From NCBI RefSeq assembly GCF_031877795.1, contig NC_133971.1, positions 60,520,463-60,584,462 on the forward strand: a stretch of 64,000 nt of DNA, given 5' to 3'. A model generated the notes under the pieces. The model was given only the letters and a program-made list of their open reading frames with translations. It made no database searches and was not told the origin of the DNA. Of the stretch, positions 24,101 through 36,800 are shown piece by piece (the first letter of the stretch is position 1; each line of letters opens with the position of its first letter). The translations under genes and the position numbers were made by a program. This DNA is from Strix aluco (lineage: Eukaryota > Chordata > Aves > Strigiformes > Strigidae).

Positions 24101-27100
24101 GGGACACGGATGGCAGTGATCCCACCATATTCCTCTGGATTCCAGGAGAGCTTGTAGTCAATCCATTCCTGTAACAAGCCAGCAGAGTCCTCTGCACACT
24201 CATACACAACAGCCTCATTCCTCCTCCCACCACCTGCCTCAGAGGGACTGCATTGCACAGCACAATGGACAGAGCTTAATGTAAGACTGCACAGCTGCAG
24301 AGAGGATGCCAGGCAGGCATGGCTGGGAGATGTCAATCCCCACAAGCACTACCCCTCCAGCCACAGGTGGGCCCCAACAACCCATCCCTTTGCAGGCAAC
24401 CCCGAGGCAGGCACTCCCGGAGAGCACTTGACTCTCACTTCGCTCACCCATCTGCCCAGCCCACCTGAGTGGTAGTCCAGAAGGAAGGAGCCACTTCCCT
24501 TGGGTATGGCACTTTGTCCCTCTGAGAACCAGCCTATGACGTTTTTCGCTGGCACTGAACCTGTAGAAGAACCAGCTGGCATGGCTAGTACTACCCTAGT
24601 GACAGACAGGTGGCCTTTAATTACTTTTCAGTGGAGACCTGTCTTTTTTCAGTGAACAGAATACAACATCCAATATCTGTACACTGTCCTTGCAAACCAA
24701 ATCATCGTTTTTTCATCAGAAAGACCTGCACACTATTGCAGGAAAAATAATACAACACTATTATAAAGCATTTGGTTACAGTCCTGAAGAGATAACACTA
24801 AAAAAGCAAAAGCAAGGGGAGTCCTGTCCATTTTCATTATGCTGAACTCCAGAATAATTTTTCTCTCCTCTTTTTGTTTTTCAGATGGGGACATCCTAGC
24901 AAAGTGGCTCTAGCAACCTGGGGATTTCCACAAAGATGTAGTGGAAAAACAGCTCTCTGTTCCCCATTCACTACTGATGGGGGTTTTCACTTACCCATGG
25001 GAATAGCAGCAAGAGGAAGAAAGAACTGTAGACTGTGGTCAGTACCAAGAAGCAGAAGATGAACCACTTTCCATTAAGCTCCAGCACTAAGAGCTCCCCG
25101 AGGATGGGGAGGGCTCATCCTTCTCTGAGTAATTTCCTCTATGACTTAAGGACGAGCCAAAATGTGATACTCTCTGCTTCTTCTCCCACCATATTGTTCC
25201 CCTCTTACTTCTTCAATTCCACACGCTTTTCACAGCTATACCTACAGACACTTGTTATTGCAGTCCTTTACAGTGTGACAGCAACCCTGAGCCTCAGTAG
25301 AGGCCTAAACACAGACAGTAAGAACAAGCATTTTCGTCCTCTAGGTGCAGGGATGGGATGGGGCCGCAGGTCATGGGCAGGTGGCTGATAGAGCCCTCCT
25401 AAAATCTGGACCAAGGCACAAGCAAAGGAGGCAGTTGCCCAGGGTGTTATCATAGCAGGATTAATGCCCCACTACCTGCACCAGCAGACACATGGACCCA
25501 CTCTCTGAACTGCCCAAATGACTGGCATCAGCTATCAGGAACAGTCCTCCACCCCTGGCTCCTCTTGCTGCTCTTTCTCCTCCCTGCAGGAGGGATGGGA
25601 GCTGTTCAGGTGTAGAAAGAGAAGAGCAGTCATTGCCGCTCTTAGCCTCAGCAGAAGGGACAGAGCACACCACTTTTTCTGTGGATGGGTATGTACCAGA
25701 TGTTTCCAGCAGCCTGGGTTGTTAGGTGGGCACAGACTCACACATGTCCTGGACATGTCCTGTAATTGATGCAAGGGGGCTTAGGCTGGAAACATATCTG
25801 TTATGCAAGTGGATAGTCAGGGCTGACTGCATCAGCTAACACAGTCAGCTCATAGTATGCACTAACACAACAGAAGCAAATACCCTGTGAGCCACCTGGA
25901 GATATAATCATCCCTCTGGAGTGGAATTGGAACAGCCCCTTGGCCTGGGTTATTTGCTACATCTGCAATACTCCTCCCACCCCTCTGCCCTGCATTGATT
26001 TATCTCCCAGCTAAAGTGCTCTTTCGTGTCTGCAAGGCAAATGGTTGCGTGTCTTCTTTTTAGAGCAGAAAATAGACTGTGTGCAGACTTTGAAGATGAG
26101 CAGTTTAAAATGGGAATCTCCCTACGGGCTATGCTGACACAAACTGTAGCAGCAGATGTGAAGGGCCCTTTCCTCTCTTCTCCCTTTCTTCCAAGCTGCT
26201 CTCCTCTTCCTCCAGTTCTGCCAAATTCCTGTCTCTGGGCTGTCACTGAAGTGCTCAATCCACAGCAAGTGGACTAAGAAACACTGGATACAGATTCTTG
26301 ACTCTTGATGGTAGACACCATAGCTTGCCTGAACCCCTTTGTGCCTTGTGTGCTTGCCTGCATACACATCATCAAGTCCCACCATCTTGAACATCTGGAC
26401 ATTTGAGGTTAAAAAAAAAAAAAAAAAAGAAATCCCTTGGGTTTAAGCTTTGCTCACCTGAGAAAAGCCAGACTCTTGCAGAAAAATTATGACTGTGATT
26501 CCCCCTAAACCTCACACACCTAGGGGGAGGGCCAGACTTCCCTGACTTCCTGCAGAAGGACAGGTTCTGATTTGGTTTAGTGTTTTTCACTTTTCCCTAC
26601 GCAAAAGAAAAAAATATTTTTATTCTGCTTAGTTTTATGGATTTTTTCATAACTGTTGTGCTTATGCACTCTAATAATCCACCAAGCACTGGATTGCTCT
26701 TGGGACCAGTTCCTACAAGAATGCATGACTTCCAAAGCAGGACACCTGGCTTAGGCCACAGGTATTTAGGGCTCCTCCTGACCTCATAGGGGCATCTGCA
26801 TGTGCCTGTGTCTCACTTATTTTTGGCCCCCATTGCATTTCATTTGGGCCTTGATGTTCTCAGGCACTCAGATGGAGAAAAAAATATTAGAAATGGTAAC
26901 AACTAGTGAGAGCCCAGCTCAATGATTCTGAAAATCACAGTGCTGAGTTACCCTAGGGAGCTGCCCTGGCTAAAATCTGAGCACAGTCTCCAAAGGCTCC
27001 AGAGAAATCAGCATGTCTACAGTGCAGACTCCAGGGTACGTCCTTCTTTTAGCTACAGCATGAGGCAGAAGGATTAGATAAAGTGACTTCCCCCTCATTC

Positions 27101-30100
27101 TCATCCTCCCCAAAACCCAAGAGGCAATGAGTGGATGGTGGCATGGAGTAACCTACAGCAGAACCTGATTTCCCACAGCAAGAATGGTGACACAGCCTTC
27201 AGGCTATGACTCTGGGGAGGTCAATGCTGCAGTACAAACAGGGTGTCAGCATGGATGGGCTAACCTGAAATGTCCCCACACAGCTTCATGCAGCAATGGA
27301 GAGGACCGTTAGGTGTCTGTCTGCCTTAGCATCTCAGGCCTAATGCCCTAGGGCAGCCTGGGTTTGTATTTGGCCTGCTAATGTCAGTCAATATTTCAGG
27401 TCCCTCTCTTCTGCAGTCACTGTAACCTTGCATTTGGCAAGATGTCACCCAGCCAGAGGGATGAAGGCTGCCCCAGGGCTTAGGAGACTTTGCTGTCCTG
27501 GGTGGAGCAAGCAGCCAAGTCTTATCTAAGAAGAAGGAGATGGTCAGACCCAGGAATATTCTGTCAAAGGTTGCAAAAGGCTGTAAAATCTTTCTGGGGA
27601 CACTTTCAGGAATAGAAAGAATGAGGAGGGTGAAGTGGGTTGATTCCACACCTGAAGACTGCAGGGCTTGGACCTGCAGGTGGAGCTGGGTGCTGGTGGG
27701 AATGGGGAGAGGACAGACAGGGGGTTTACTTTTGTAGAAGGGCTCTGCTCTCCACCCAAGTGGCTACTCAAACAGAGTAAGGAAGTCGAGATCTGGCCCT
27801 GTGAACATGAGGGGCTCTGCAATTGCAGCTGAAGGTGGGGAAAACGTAACATGTCAGCTCTTTCCAGGCAAGCTCTCAGCAGTTGGATTCAGATCCATAG
27901 CAAATTTCCCCAGAAAAATGGGAAATTCTTGTACTCCCTGCAGTAAGGGGAGGTCTGAGCTCCTCCCTCTTCAAGGGAGAGACCATCTTTGCACATAATG
28001 TCCATACAGCCTTTAGGAGTCCTGCTCCATCCAGAAGCTCACACTCCCTGCAGCACTACGTGTATCAGACTGAGAACAAAAACTGAGCCACATTTCTCCT
28101 TCCCAGCACAGCGACCCCTGGGAGCCACTTCCCATGGCACCACTGCAAGTATGGCTTGAGGTTTATGTCCTCTGCCTAGGATCAGATGACATGTTTATAG
28201 ATACTCATATGGCTGAGAGACTTAAAATAATTGTCACAAGGTCAATAAACTGGTGCAATGTAATCTAAACCAAATGCAGCATTCTTCAGGAGTGAAAAAG
28301 AAAGGAGACCTAACAGTTCAACTTGCACCTTTCCCCCATTTGTATAATTTATTGTCACTTCCAGAAGTAATTATGTTAGAGAGATCTGATTAATTTGCCA
28401 CAGAGTTTAATTGGGGGGGGGGGGGGGGGGGGGGGGTAAGGGGGGATAACATGATGGCATTTTCTTTCTCTTTACTTATGCTGACGAAGAAATCTATCTG
28501 AGGCACCAGTCTTAGCTCAGGTGAGATAGACAGTACTTGTGTGACCTCTAAGTCTGAGACAGGATGGTTCCTCAGGGCACACACAGCATCCCAGGAACAG
28601 CTACTGCAGTATCAAGAGATGTTGCTTCCCTGAAATACAGCTGACTTGAATACACAGCTAGGGTGCAGGCCAGGAGAAGAGGGTATCCTATTTCCTAAAG
28701 CTCCACCTGTCCGCCTTTCTGCCCTTTTATATGAAAACTTCAGGCAAGGTAACATGGTGCTGCTTTTGTCTGACCACTCAGTGTCATGAAAGGGGATGGA
28801 TGGTGCAGCAGGCAGCAGGCTGGGATAGCTGCTTCGCTCAGTAGTCCCACACTGAAAGGGGAGGTCTGATTTGGTCTAGTTTACCTGCTTCAGCCACACG
28901 TTGGTTGTCATCAGCTGATTCTTCTCATCCTAGGGTGACACAAGGTAGAGAGCATTGCAATACCAAAACAGCCAGAAGAAACAGACCCTATGCCTGCTGA
29001 GTCCACCCTGTGCTGAGCAGAGGAGACCCCTATGGTCCTGTTTCCCCATGGGCCTGGGCTTTTAAGTCACTGTTGGGGGAAGAGAACTGACTTTCTAGGT
29101 GCTGCCCCTGCTCTCGCTGGGAGTTCCTGAGGCTGGAAAAATCAAGATGTGGCATTTCACAGTAGTCCAAAAGAATCAGATGCCAAAGAGCAGGGAGGCA
29201 GCAGGGCTCAGCCAGCAAGTGGGGTCAGGACACACATGGTTGTGGGCTCACAGGATAGCTTGTCTCCCCACACTGCTCAGCCTGGAGTGAGTTTGGGAAG
29301 ATACAAGCTGAAACATTGTCCTGAACATGTGAACAGAGCACAGGATCAGAGTTTGCCTTCCACAGCACAAGGGGATCCTGCCAAGAGCCAGGAGATGCAA
29401 GGAGCATGCTGTTGTGTGGGTACCTTTGAGCTCTGTGCAAATTGCACTGTGCATTGCAGTGATGGAGGGGAAGGGGGAGGGAAATTTTCCCTATGGGCAA
29501 AAATATAGGATTGTCTGTTTTGCCTCTAGTGGCCAGCAGGGTCAAGATACAAGCTGCCTTTGACCTGAATACAAGTTTACTTGTAGTAAGCAATGTCCAA
29601 CCAGCTCTACTCTTCCTCACCTCTGTCTTGTAGCTGTCTTTTCATTAAATTACAAATGTAAATGTCAGGAATTGACTGGCATGGACTGTTGATTAACACC
29701 TGATGCAATGAGGCCTTATTCCCTGAGAACACCAGGGAAAAAAGAACCTTCAGCTTTGCTGCAAAACAAACAAGTCTTACAGCCCATGCTGTGTGTGGGG
29801 CAGGAGCACCACACCACACTCAGTGTTTTGTTGCCTGACCATCACTTTGCATGTCATGTGTCAGAAGTCAAAAGCCAACAGCACCACCAGCCCTCCCAGG
29901 TGGATGCATGACTGTCTATAAAAGAAAGAATGTTTTACCAAGCCCAACACAAGACTTACCACATCCACAAGCTGTGATATCTTTAATCCAAAAAGAACTT
30001 TGATGGTGTCATTGGAGTTTTCCACAGGGCGGACCCATTTCTGATAGCCTTGAAATAAGTGCTTGAGGAGAGCGTCCTCATTTTCAGCGATTGAGCTGAA

Positions 30101-33100
30101 GGCAGCCACATCTGGAAGAGAACAACAGAGAGTAGGGCCATGCCAGAAAGCAGATGTGAAGAATGGCATGACCTGAAGAAGTGAGGCAGAGCAATGATGT
30201 GAGACAAATTTGCCTCTGGGCAGCTCTTGCCAGTAAAATCTGTAGGAATTCAGATGCACAGACTCTTGTCAGGACTAGGCGGACGGGAGGGGAGGGCAAC
30301 ACAGCCCAAGCCCAACTCACACAGAAAAATCATCACACGAGAGCAGTGATGACCTTGCACTAGGTTTCCGGTTTTTGTGTTCTTTTTGTCTTGAGTCAAC
30401 GTACTTGCCCAGTCTTTCTTGTTTATTACTCATTAGAAAATCCACAGGCCCAGAGCATCAGGTACTCTCTTTCACTCTTGAGTAGTAAATATCCAGCCTG
30501 ATAAATGCAACCCTCAGAAAGAGTTCTGTTTACCACAGATAACTGGGGCCACAGGGGAAATTTGGTCACTGTGGGGCAATCCCTGGCTGGCTGGTTTGCA
30601 GCTAGAAACAGCAGCAATACACCGTGAACAATTTAGGGTCCAGGAATTTCACTTGCACTTGTGTGTTTCTATGACGTCTCTGAGAGAGAGACTGCCCTGT
30701 GCAAGGATTGGGCTGGTGGGATTTCCTTGCTGTTTTTCTGACCTGTAAGCTAGATCTGAGGGAGCCTCATGCAGCACTCGGAAATGAATCCTCCTCTGGG
30801 CTTAACAGAAGATAGCAGCAAATAGTTGAGAAAGTTGAATTCTCCCAGCTGGAGAAGTTGATTGGGTGAACAACAGCATCAGTGGAGCAAAAAGCAAAAG
30901 GACTCATCTGGCAGCAGGAGGAGCTGGATGATGTAGCCAGGGTCTGCCCACAGCCAAGCATGGAGCCATCATGGTCCGTACCTGCAAGACTTGGGATTCC
31001 CCTGGTCCCTTCCACCATGTTACCTCTTCCCCCTGCTACCATGAAAGGGGAAGGGCCATTCAGACCCTCAATCCTTTCCCCAATGCCAGCCCCACTCTCT
31101 ATGATGCTGAGGTCCTGACATGACCTCCACTTCTACTCTTGTGCACACGCACAGCACCCAAGGGTGAAAAGGATTTCATCTATCTTCAAAGGCACCATGG
31201 AGCAAAAAGGAGCTCATGTTGATCAACCCTGTTCCACAGTGGTCACAGCCAATATTGCTGTACAAAGGGGACCTCACAGGGCACTGCCCTGGGCCCACCT
31301 TATCCCCTCACCACCCATTCCCTGCCAGCTCCAATGTGAGCAGGACACCCGTGCCTAGATTGCCAGCCATTAGGTGCAGAAGGGGTCTGCAGGCAGAGGG
31401 CTGCAGCTGAGGGACGGTGCGAGGATTGGGCAATGGAAGAGCCCTGGCAAGGAGGCACAGCTGAGGGGCTCACACACACTGGGCAGCAAACATCAGAGGT
31501 AAGGCAGCCCTCAGCAGGGTCCCTGTGCCATGGGAAAAGAGGAAAGGGCATCCGAGCTCAGCAGTGCCTCCAGAGAGAAAACTGGAGGCAGAGGGTAATG
31601 TTCTGCCACATGCAGGGAGGAAAGGGTGTGATCACAGACCACTATCCCTGTCTGTGTTCTCTTCCCACAGCAGCTGCTATTCACCTTCTGGGTGAGACAG
31701 GCCATGCAGCCTCCTCTCTCTCAGTGGGGTCTATGTGAGGCCATGGGCAGGGGCAGACCTGTCAGCCTGGCAGAAAGTGGCACTGCTGCCTAAGGCAAAA
31801 ACCTGCTCCCATGAGAGAGTTTCCTATTGGACAAAATAATTTCCTAATGCAGTCTGGATTCTCTCAAGGTAGCACAAGGTCCAAGCAGCACTGTCATCCC
31901 CCACTTCCAGCCACAGCAAATGCCCATTCCTCTTTGAGAAGCTGTAAACTCTGAAGCCTAATGATTGCTGCTCACAGGGTAACAATTACTTTACTGTTCG
32001 ATGTTCTAGCACATGCCATGCTTGTCTTCTGTTGTTGGACGTGCAGTTGTGGTGGGGTTACCAAACCTTGGAGAGGTGGAGGCCAGCTGGTCAGAGGGAG
32101 TTTTCACACTCCTTTCCACCTGCTCTGCACCACAGCCAGGGATAGGGTCATGCAGTTGTCAACAAAGTTTATAGCAACCTCTGCAGCCACCCTGTGTCTT
32201 GCTGCTTTGTCACAAGCCTTCGAGGTCTGCTATTACCAGCTGGGAAACCACAAATGCCTTCTCCTTCTGCTTGCTCCAGAGTTTATTCTCACTCCAGGGC
32301 TAACCCTAGCTCCACCGCAGCAAATGGGGGGCAGACTCTGAGGCCTGACCTAAGAAACTGGATTACCTACACAAATATGCCACACAGGCATAACCAAAAG
32401 AAAACTCAACAAAAAGAAGAGAGAACGTATTTCTCCCCCCTCACTACCCACAACCTCAGTGGTCCAATCACCTGACACATAAGAGTCACTGCAGAGACCC
32501 TAGTTCCCAGCCCTTTTGCTTTCCATTTAGGAGGATTACAGGGGTGCATGTTTGTTAAACACAGGAAATTTAATGGGAAAGCCATTGACTAGAAAAAATC
32601 CACAACCCCAAAACATGCAGGATCAAAACCAGATTTATCTTAGTGCTGGAATACATTGCTCTGTGTTTATTTGAGTATAACTCTCTGCGTACACATACAC
32701 AACCACACATCCCATGGGCATGGTGTCCATGGCTGTGTATGAACTCCCTCAGGAAAATGGTGCTGTTTCACAGCCCGTACCTCACATGAAGTCCAAGGGC
32801 TCTGACGCTCCAAGGGGGTATAGCAGAGAGGTGGTAAAGCTGGTTTTGGGGCTGGATGTGTTGATACTCAGCTGCTGGGAAGCCACAGAAAAGAGTGAAA
32901 AAGACTTGAGAAGTCTCACAAAGAAGAAAGCCGGAAGGAACAAGGTTGGTTCGCTTATAAGACAGCCTCGGTACTGGCAGAAGGACAGTTTAAAAGCAAT
33001 GAGGAGGAAGATATACGAAGCCGAAAAAATAGCCTAAAAGCTCCTTTGATCAAGCCCCATATGATGATTAAATTAGATAAAGGGATGGAGAAAACACTGA

Positions 33101-33843
33101 ACAAAGTAGCACTGCCTTTGAAAAAACAGAGAAGTAGCCATAGAAGAGATGCATCCCTGAATTTACCATATGGTGCACAGAGAAGGCAAAAGTTGGGTAT
33201 CTTCCTGTCAGGTTACCACATGTACAAGTAACCAAGCACTGTTTGCCATCTTTCCTCTCCTCCAGGTTCCCGTTTCTCTCTGCAGTCCGTGCCAGGAGCA
33301 GTTCCTCACAGGCACAGGAGCAAGAGACGTGGGACAGGAAGTCTGCTAAACAAATGTGCAAAACACCCTGAGAAATACAGGCAGGACACTTAGCCTTTCA
33401 TCACCTTGCCTGAGGCATTTCAATTTTCCTCCTGGTGATGGAGATTGTCTCGTAATTCCCTTTAGCAGTACGAGTCGAGTTTAGGATTTTTTTGTTAACT
33501 TCTGCCCACCGACCACCACCACCCCACCCCCACTCCCAACCCAGCTATTAAAACCTTGCCACCAAACTGGCTGTGGTTGCAATACAAAGGCAGCAGCTGA
33601 TACAACCCTCTTTTGCTAGTCAGACGGTGTTAAGAAGAGATCAAGGGAAGCCAGCATCTACCTTATCTCAGCAAGCAGCAGCTAACTGGTCAGTAGAAAA
33701 AAAAAAATCTTGAACATCTGCAGCTTGGCTTGGAAGAAGAAGAAATAGCACTTACCTGAGCGGCTCAAACACAGCACAAAGAGCACTAGGCAAAGCATGG
33801 GCACCACCGTGGCTTTTCCTTTAGTCTGATCTTTTGTTTTCAT
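21061..33843 (-). CDS. CHRNB3: CHRNB3, neuronal nicotinic acetylcholine receptor subunit beta-3
   Basis: This is an accessory (non-agonist-binding) subunit of Cys-loop cation channels that co-assembles with alpha-6. The six minus-strand coding exons, in gene order, are 33756-33843, 29960-30111, 28885-28929, 24059-24168, 22951-23833 and 21061-21195. They total 1413 nt (470 aa). All junctions are GT-AG with matching phases. The Cys-loop is C165-C179. Loop C reads GLYSYPF with no vicinal cysteines, as expected for beta subunits. M2 carries Val285 at 9', the known beta-3 peculiarity where other subunits have Leu. Two possible start Mets exist: M1, and M16 at 33796-33798, which begins MLCLVLFVL. 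Both leave a workable signal peptide and neither has a good Kozak context. The product is about 12 residues longer than human beta-3, if M1 is used. Confidence 0.96.
21936..22387 (+). repeat. interstitial telomeric repeat array (TTAGGG)n in CHRNB3 intron 5
   Basis: About 450 bp of TTAGGG units are mixed with variants (TTAGGGG, TAGGG) and recurring spacers such as CCATTAGGG and CCTTTAGGG. Two adjacent blocks of about 92 bp, starting at 22161 and 22253, share the same order of variants, including a CGGTTAGGG mark and then GTCATTAGGG. The telomeric core therefore expanded later as a higher-order tandem. The G-rich strand is +. Confidence 0.95.
22951..23833 (-). CDS. CHRNB3: CHRNB3 coding exon 5 (Cys-loop, M1-M3, cytoplasmic loop)
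   Basis: This 883-nt exon starts [13 protein letters not shown] and ends KKEHFIRQ before GTAGGT. It holds the Cys-loop, M1-M3 and the intracellular loop. The open frame continues into the intron but is not coding there. Confidence 0.97.
24059..24168 (-). CDS. CHRNB3: CHRNB3 coding exon 4
   Basis: This 110-nt exon encodes [17 protein letters not shown] through LPDIVLFE. It leaves two bases completing Asn with exon 5. The donor is GTGAGT. Confidence 0.97.
24169..28884. other. CHRNB3 intron 3
   Basis: This 4.7-kb intron contains an A-run at about 26410-26427 and a 24-base G-run at 28413-28436. I see no further exon or dated repeat. Confidence 0.8.
28413..28436 (+). repeat. poly(G) tract, 24 G
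   Basis: An uninterrupted run of 24 G on the + strand inside CHRNB3 intron 3, followed shortly by another GGGGGG. It is C-rich in the sense of CHRNB3 transcription. Confidence 0.95.
28885..28929 (-). CDS. CHRNB3: CHRNB3 coding exon 3
   Basis: This 45-nt exon encodes [15 protein letters not shown] between CCTAG and GTAAAC. Confidence 0.97.
29960..30111 (-). CDS. CHRNB3: CHRNB3 coding exon 2
   Basis: It encodes [19 protein letters not shown] through [10 protein letters not shown], clearly beta-3. Length is 152 nt, acceptor TCTTCCAG, donor GTAAGT. Confidence 0.97.
30112..33755. other. CHRNB3 intron 1
   Basis: This 3.6-kb GT-AG intron holds no repeat that I can name. A Lys-rich open frame of 107 codons on the opposite strand (32714-33037) has no recognisable homologue and is probably chance. 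Confidence 0.75.
33756..33843 (-). CDS. CHRNB3: CHRNB3 coding exon 1 (signal peptide)
   Basis: It encodes [10 protein letters not shown], then a hydrophobic core [14 protein letters not shown], and ends in phase 1 before GTAAGT. The spare G plus AT from exon 2 gives Asp. Confidence 0.85.
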
Positions 33844-36800
33844 AAGCAAATTGGTCCCATCCTAGTAGGGTACTAAAACAATCTAGTTAAAAATCAAGGC
33901 AGACAATTGAGTCTGCAAGGCAAGACAGCACATTCTGAGCCTTATCTTGCCTCATCATGATGCTCTGTTAATCACACTTCATTGATTTTCAGTCAGCTGT
34001 CACATCCCCTCAAGCCTGAAACAGGGCTCTGGGTCCTAAACTCTGATTTGTTTGTGGTGGTATTTGGGTTGCTATAGCTGCTTCGGTCTAGGATTTGAAG
34101 TGAGGCAAGGTTTTTAAGGTGAGGTAGTATCTTGTAATATGCTGCCAGTTACAGCTGGGGAAAAAAAAAACAGGCTGCAGATCAGACCTAAAGACAAATC
34201 ACATGCCTGAAAGGTTGGTTGTTTGCTTCAGCTGTATCAGTTGGTCTAATAAAAGGGGCAGCCTCCCTACAGACTTAACTTAGCTTATTTATTTTTCATA
34301 CTACACTTGCTGTTTTACAGCTATAAAATGGATTTGGGGAGGAAAAAACCCAGTAAGATATAGGTGGGAAAACAGGGCTGATTTCTAAATTTATATCTCA
34401 TCACTCATACACGAAACATCGCAGACAACAGCATGGAAATGCTTGCACAGTACTATCTATTGGCAAGAGAAGAAGAGTGATGCAAAATTGTTTTAGTTTG
34501 CACCCAGACGTGAAACTCTTCCTGCTTTGGTTTATTCTTTCTGGCTATTCTTTCTGTCTCTGTGCTATCACAATAATCCCACACATTTGCTGCAAACAAC
34601 ACTGTTTGTGGCTACTCGCATATCTTCAGAGTTTGTCTTCATCCACTGATACACAACCTAGAGGAATTCAATTGCTTGCTGACTTTTAGAAAGGAAGCCT
34701 GTTTTTTTCAGCAACAGCTGGGCCCATTTCTTGCAGTGGCCCAGATTTTGGTACAGTCATAAGCCATGTGATTCAGATTTGCCTTATCTAAGGTTCTCAC
34801 AGCGGATAGATAACTGGCAGCTGTAACCTTATCAGATTATTCAGCTTCCTGTAATGAAAAAGATGGCATTTCAGTGTGGTTCAAAGTCACGTTGCTGCTA
34901 CAAGTAACCTTGTAGTGTCCTGCCACCTTATTCATGCTGCTGTGGACTTTCAGTCTGCCTCATCCATAGCGCTTGCGCAGGCAGCTCGCAGCAGGGTTTG
35001 CCTTTTCCACTATATGGGACATCTGCAAGGGCCCTCATTAGCTCCTTGTCTCTGCCAGTGTTCATCTGACAGGGCTGGAGGAGCTGCTGGTTTCCTCTGC
35101 ACCTTTCCTCATCCCAGCTGCAGAAAGCAACTCAAAACCAACAATGCTATCAAGAGACTGACTTGAATAAAGTGTCTTGTTATCACGAGCTGCTGTCACT
35201 ACCAGACTGCACAGTTTACCCATTAGAACTAGACCAGGCATAAGCAGACAGCTCAGCAAGGTGCGCAGTGAAGGCCCTTTTTTTATGCTGGCATTGAGAG
35301 AACAGCATATGTTTGGCCACAGTCATGTGGACAGACAGCACCACAACCTGCCATAAAGTTGAGCATGGACTTAAGACAATTATCCTGCCTGATGCAAAGT
35401 TTTCTGCCACAAAGCTACCCCTTAAAAATGTCTGTGCAGACTAACCCATCTTTCCAGCATGTTTCTGGTCCTGTACAGGGCTCAGAACCCACAGGCAGCA
35501 TCTATCGTCTTTGCTGAACCACAGCCTCATGACTGCAAGCCCCAGCCTTTGCCCACTGACACCTCTGGTTGTAATTACTGCCTGAGATCGTGTCCAAGCA
35601 CTGCTCTGATAGCAAGTGCTGTATCACAGACTGAAGAGAAACTTGTTTTCATAAGGCTTTAACTTGCTGCCTTGAGATAATAAAGTTAATCTGTTAGCTG
35701 GCTATAGGAGTAGGTTTTTTGTTACTACATGGTAGTTGCTTGGAGGAAGTATGATGCTTTACCATTGCTTTACCATTTGCTTTACCATTGCTTCCACCAA
35801 CTGCCTACATTGTGACAAGAGGTAAAGACCTAGTCTGGTCTTTGGCTTCCAGAGTTATCTGGCAACCAGACGAGGGTACTGGAGAAATAAATTCTGTTTG
35901 ACTGCTGCTGATGCTTTCTGTTTACAAGTCTTTATTCAGCCATGTTCTCCAACATTTTGGGAAGGGAGGTACGCATGAATGCTCCATTTTAGCAGGTGGG
36001 CCATGAAGCATGGGGAGCATCCACACTGACGTAGCAGATGAATTCCTAGGTAAAACTGGAATCTTCTTTGTTGAGAACCTGCCTTTGCTTTTCCACAGGT
36101 TTCATGGGATTTGTACCTGACATGAGTCTGCAATTCCAGGCTGCAAATTGCCAAGAGCTACACGAGCACAAGCAACACTGGAACAGGGCCTCACGCTCTG
36201 GGTGGCTCAAACTCCTGGGGGAAAAAAAAAAAAAATCCACCTAGAGGCATAAATCCGTCAGTCTGAGCCCACATGGTTAATATTAGGAGCGACTGAAAAC
36301 TTGAGGTTATGATGGAGAGTGCCAAGACATGTTATCCGAAGCTGTCACACAGCTGAGTGTGCAAAATGTATTTTCCAGGGAGAGCTGGCAGTGCTGGCTG
36401 GCTACCAGAGAGTAAGGAACCTGGACTAAGGGGAGAAGGATGGTGGGAAGGAAAGACGTGGATGGGAGATGCTGTGAACCAGAACTGAGGGTCCCCATTT
36501 CCAGAACCAAGAGCTGGAGAGGGGTTTGCAGCACCACCAGCATTGTTAGCTGCAAGAAGAAAAGAGAAACTGCAGAGGCAAGGCTGTTACAGCAGAGGCT
36601 CCTTCCAGGTGGATGTGTCTTCTTCCTCCCCAACCTGCCTTGGCCTCCCTGGTCCCTCAGGCTAGTATGCCAGGAGCCAAGGGAGGCACAGCTGGGGTGA
36701 CAGTATTTGGAATGGAGCCAGGCTTCCCAGAGCTCCCAAGGGAGGACTGAGTCACCTTTGTGCCATCATGAACCACAGAGGGAGCCAGCAGGCAAACACC

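Noticed and set aside
32714-33231. Lys-rich open frames in CHRNB3 intron 1, opposite strand
   Set aside because: No family match, no Kozak or splice support, interrupted by stops. Retained only as a mention under the intron.
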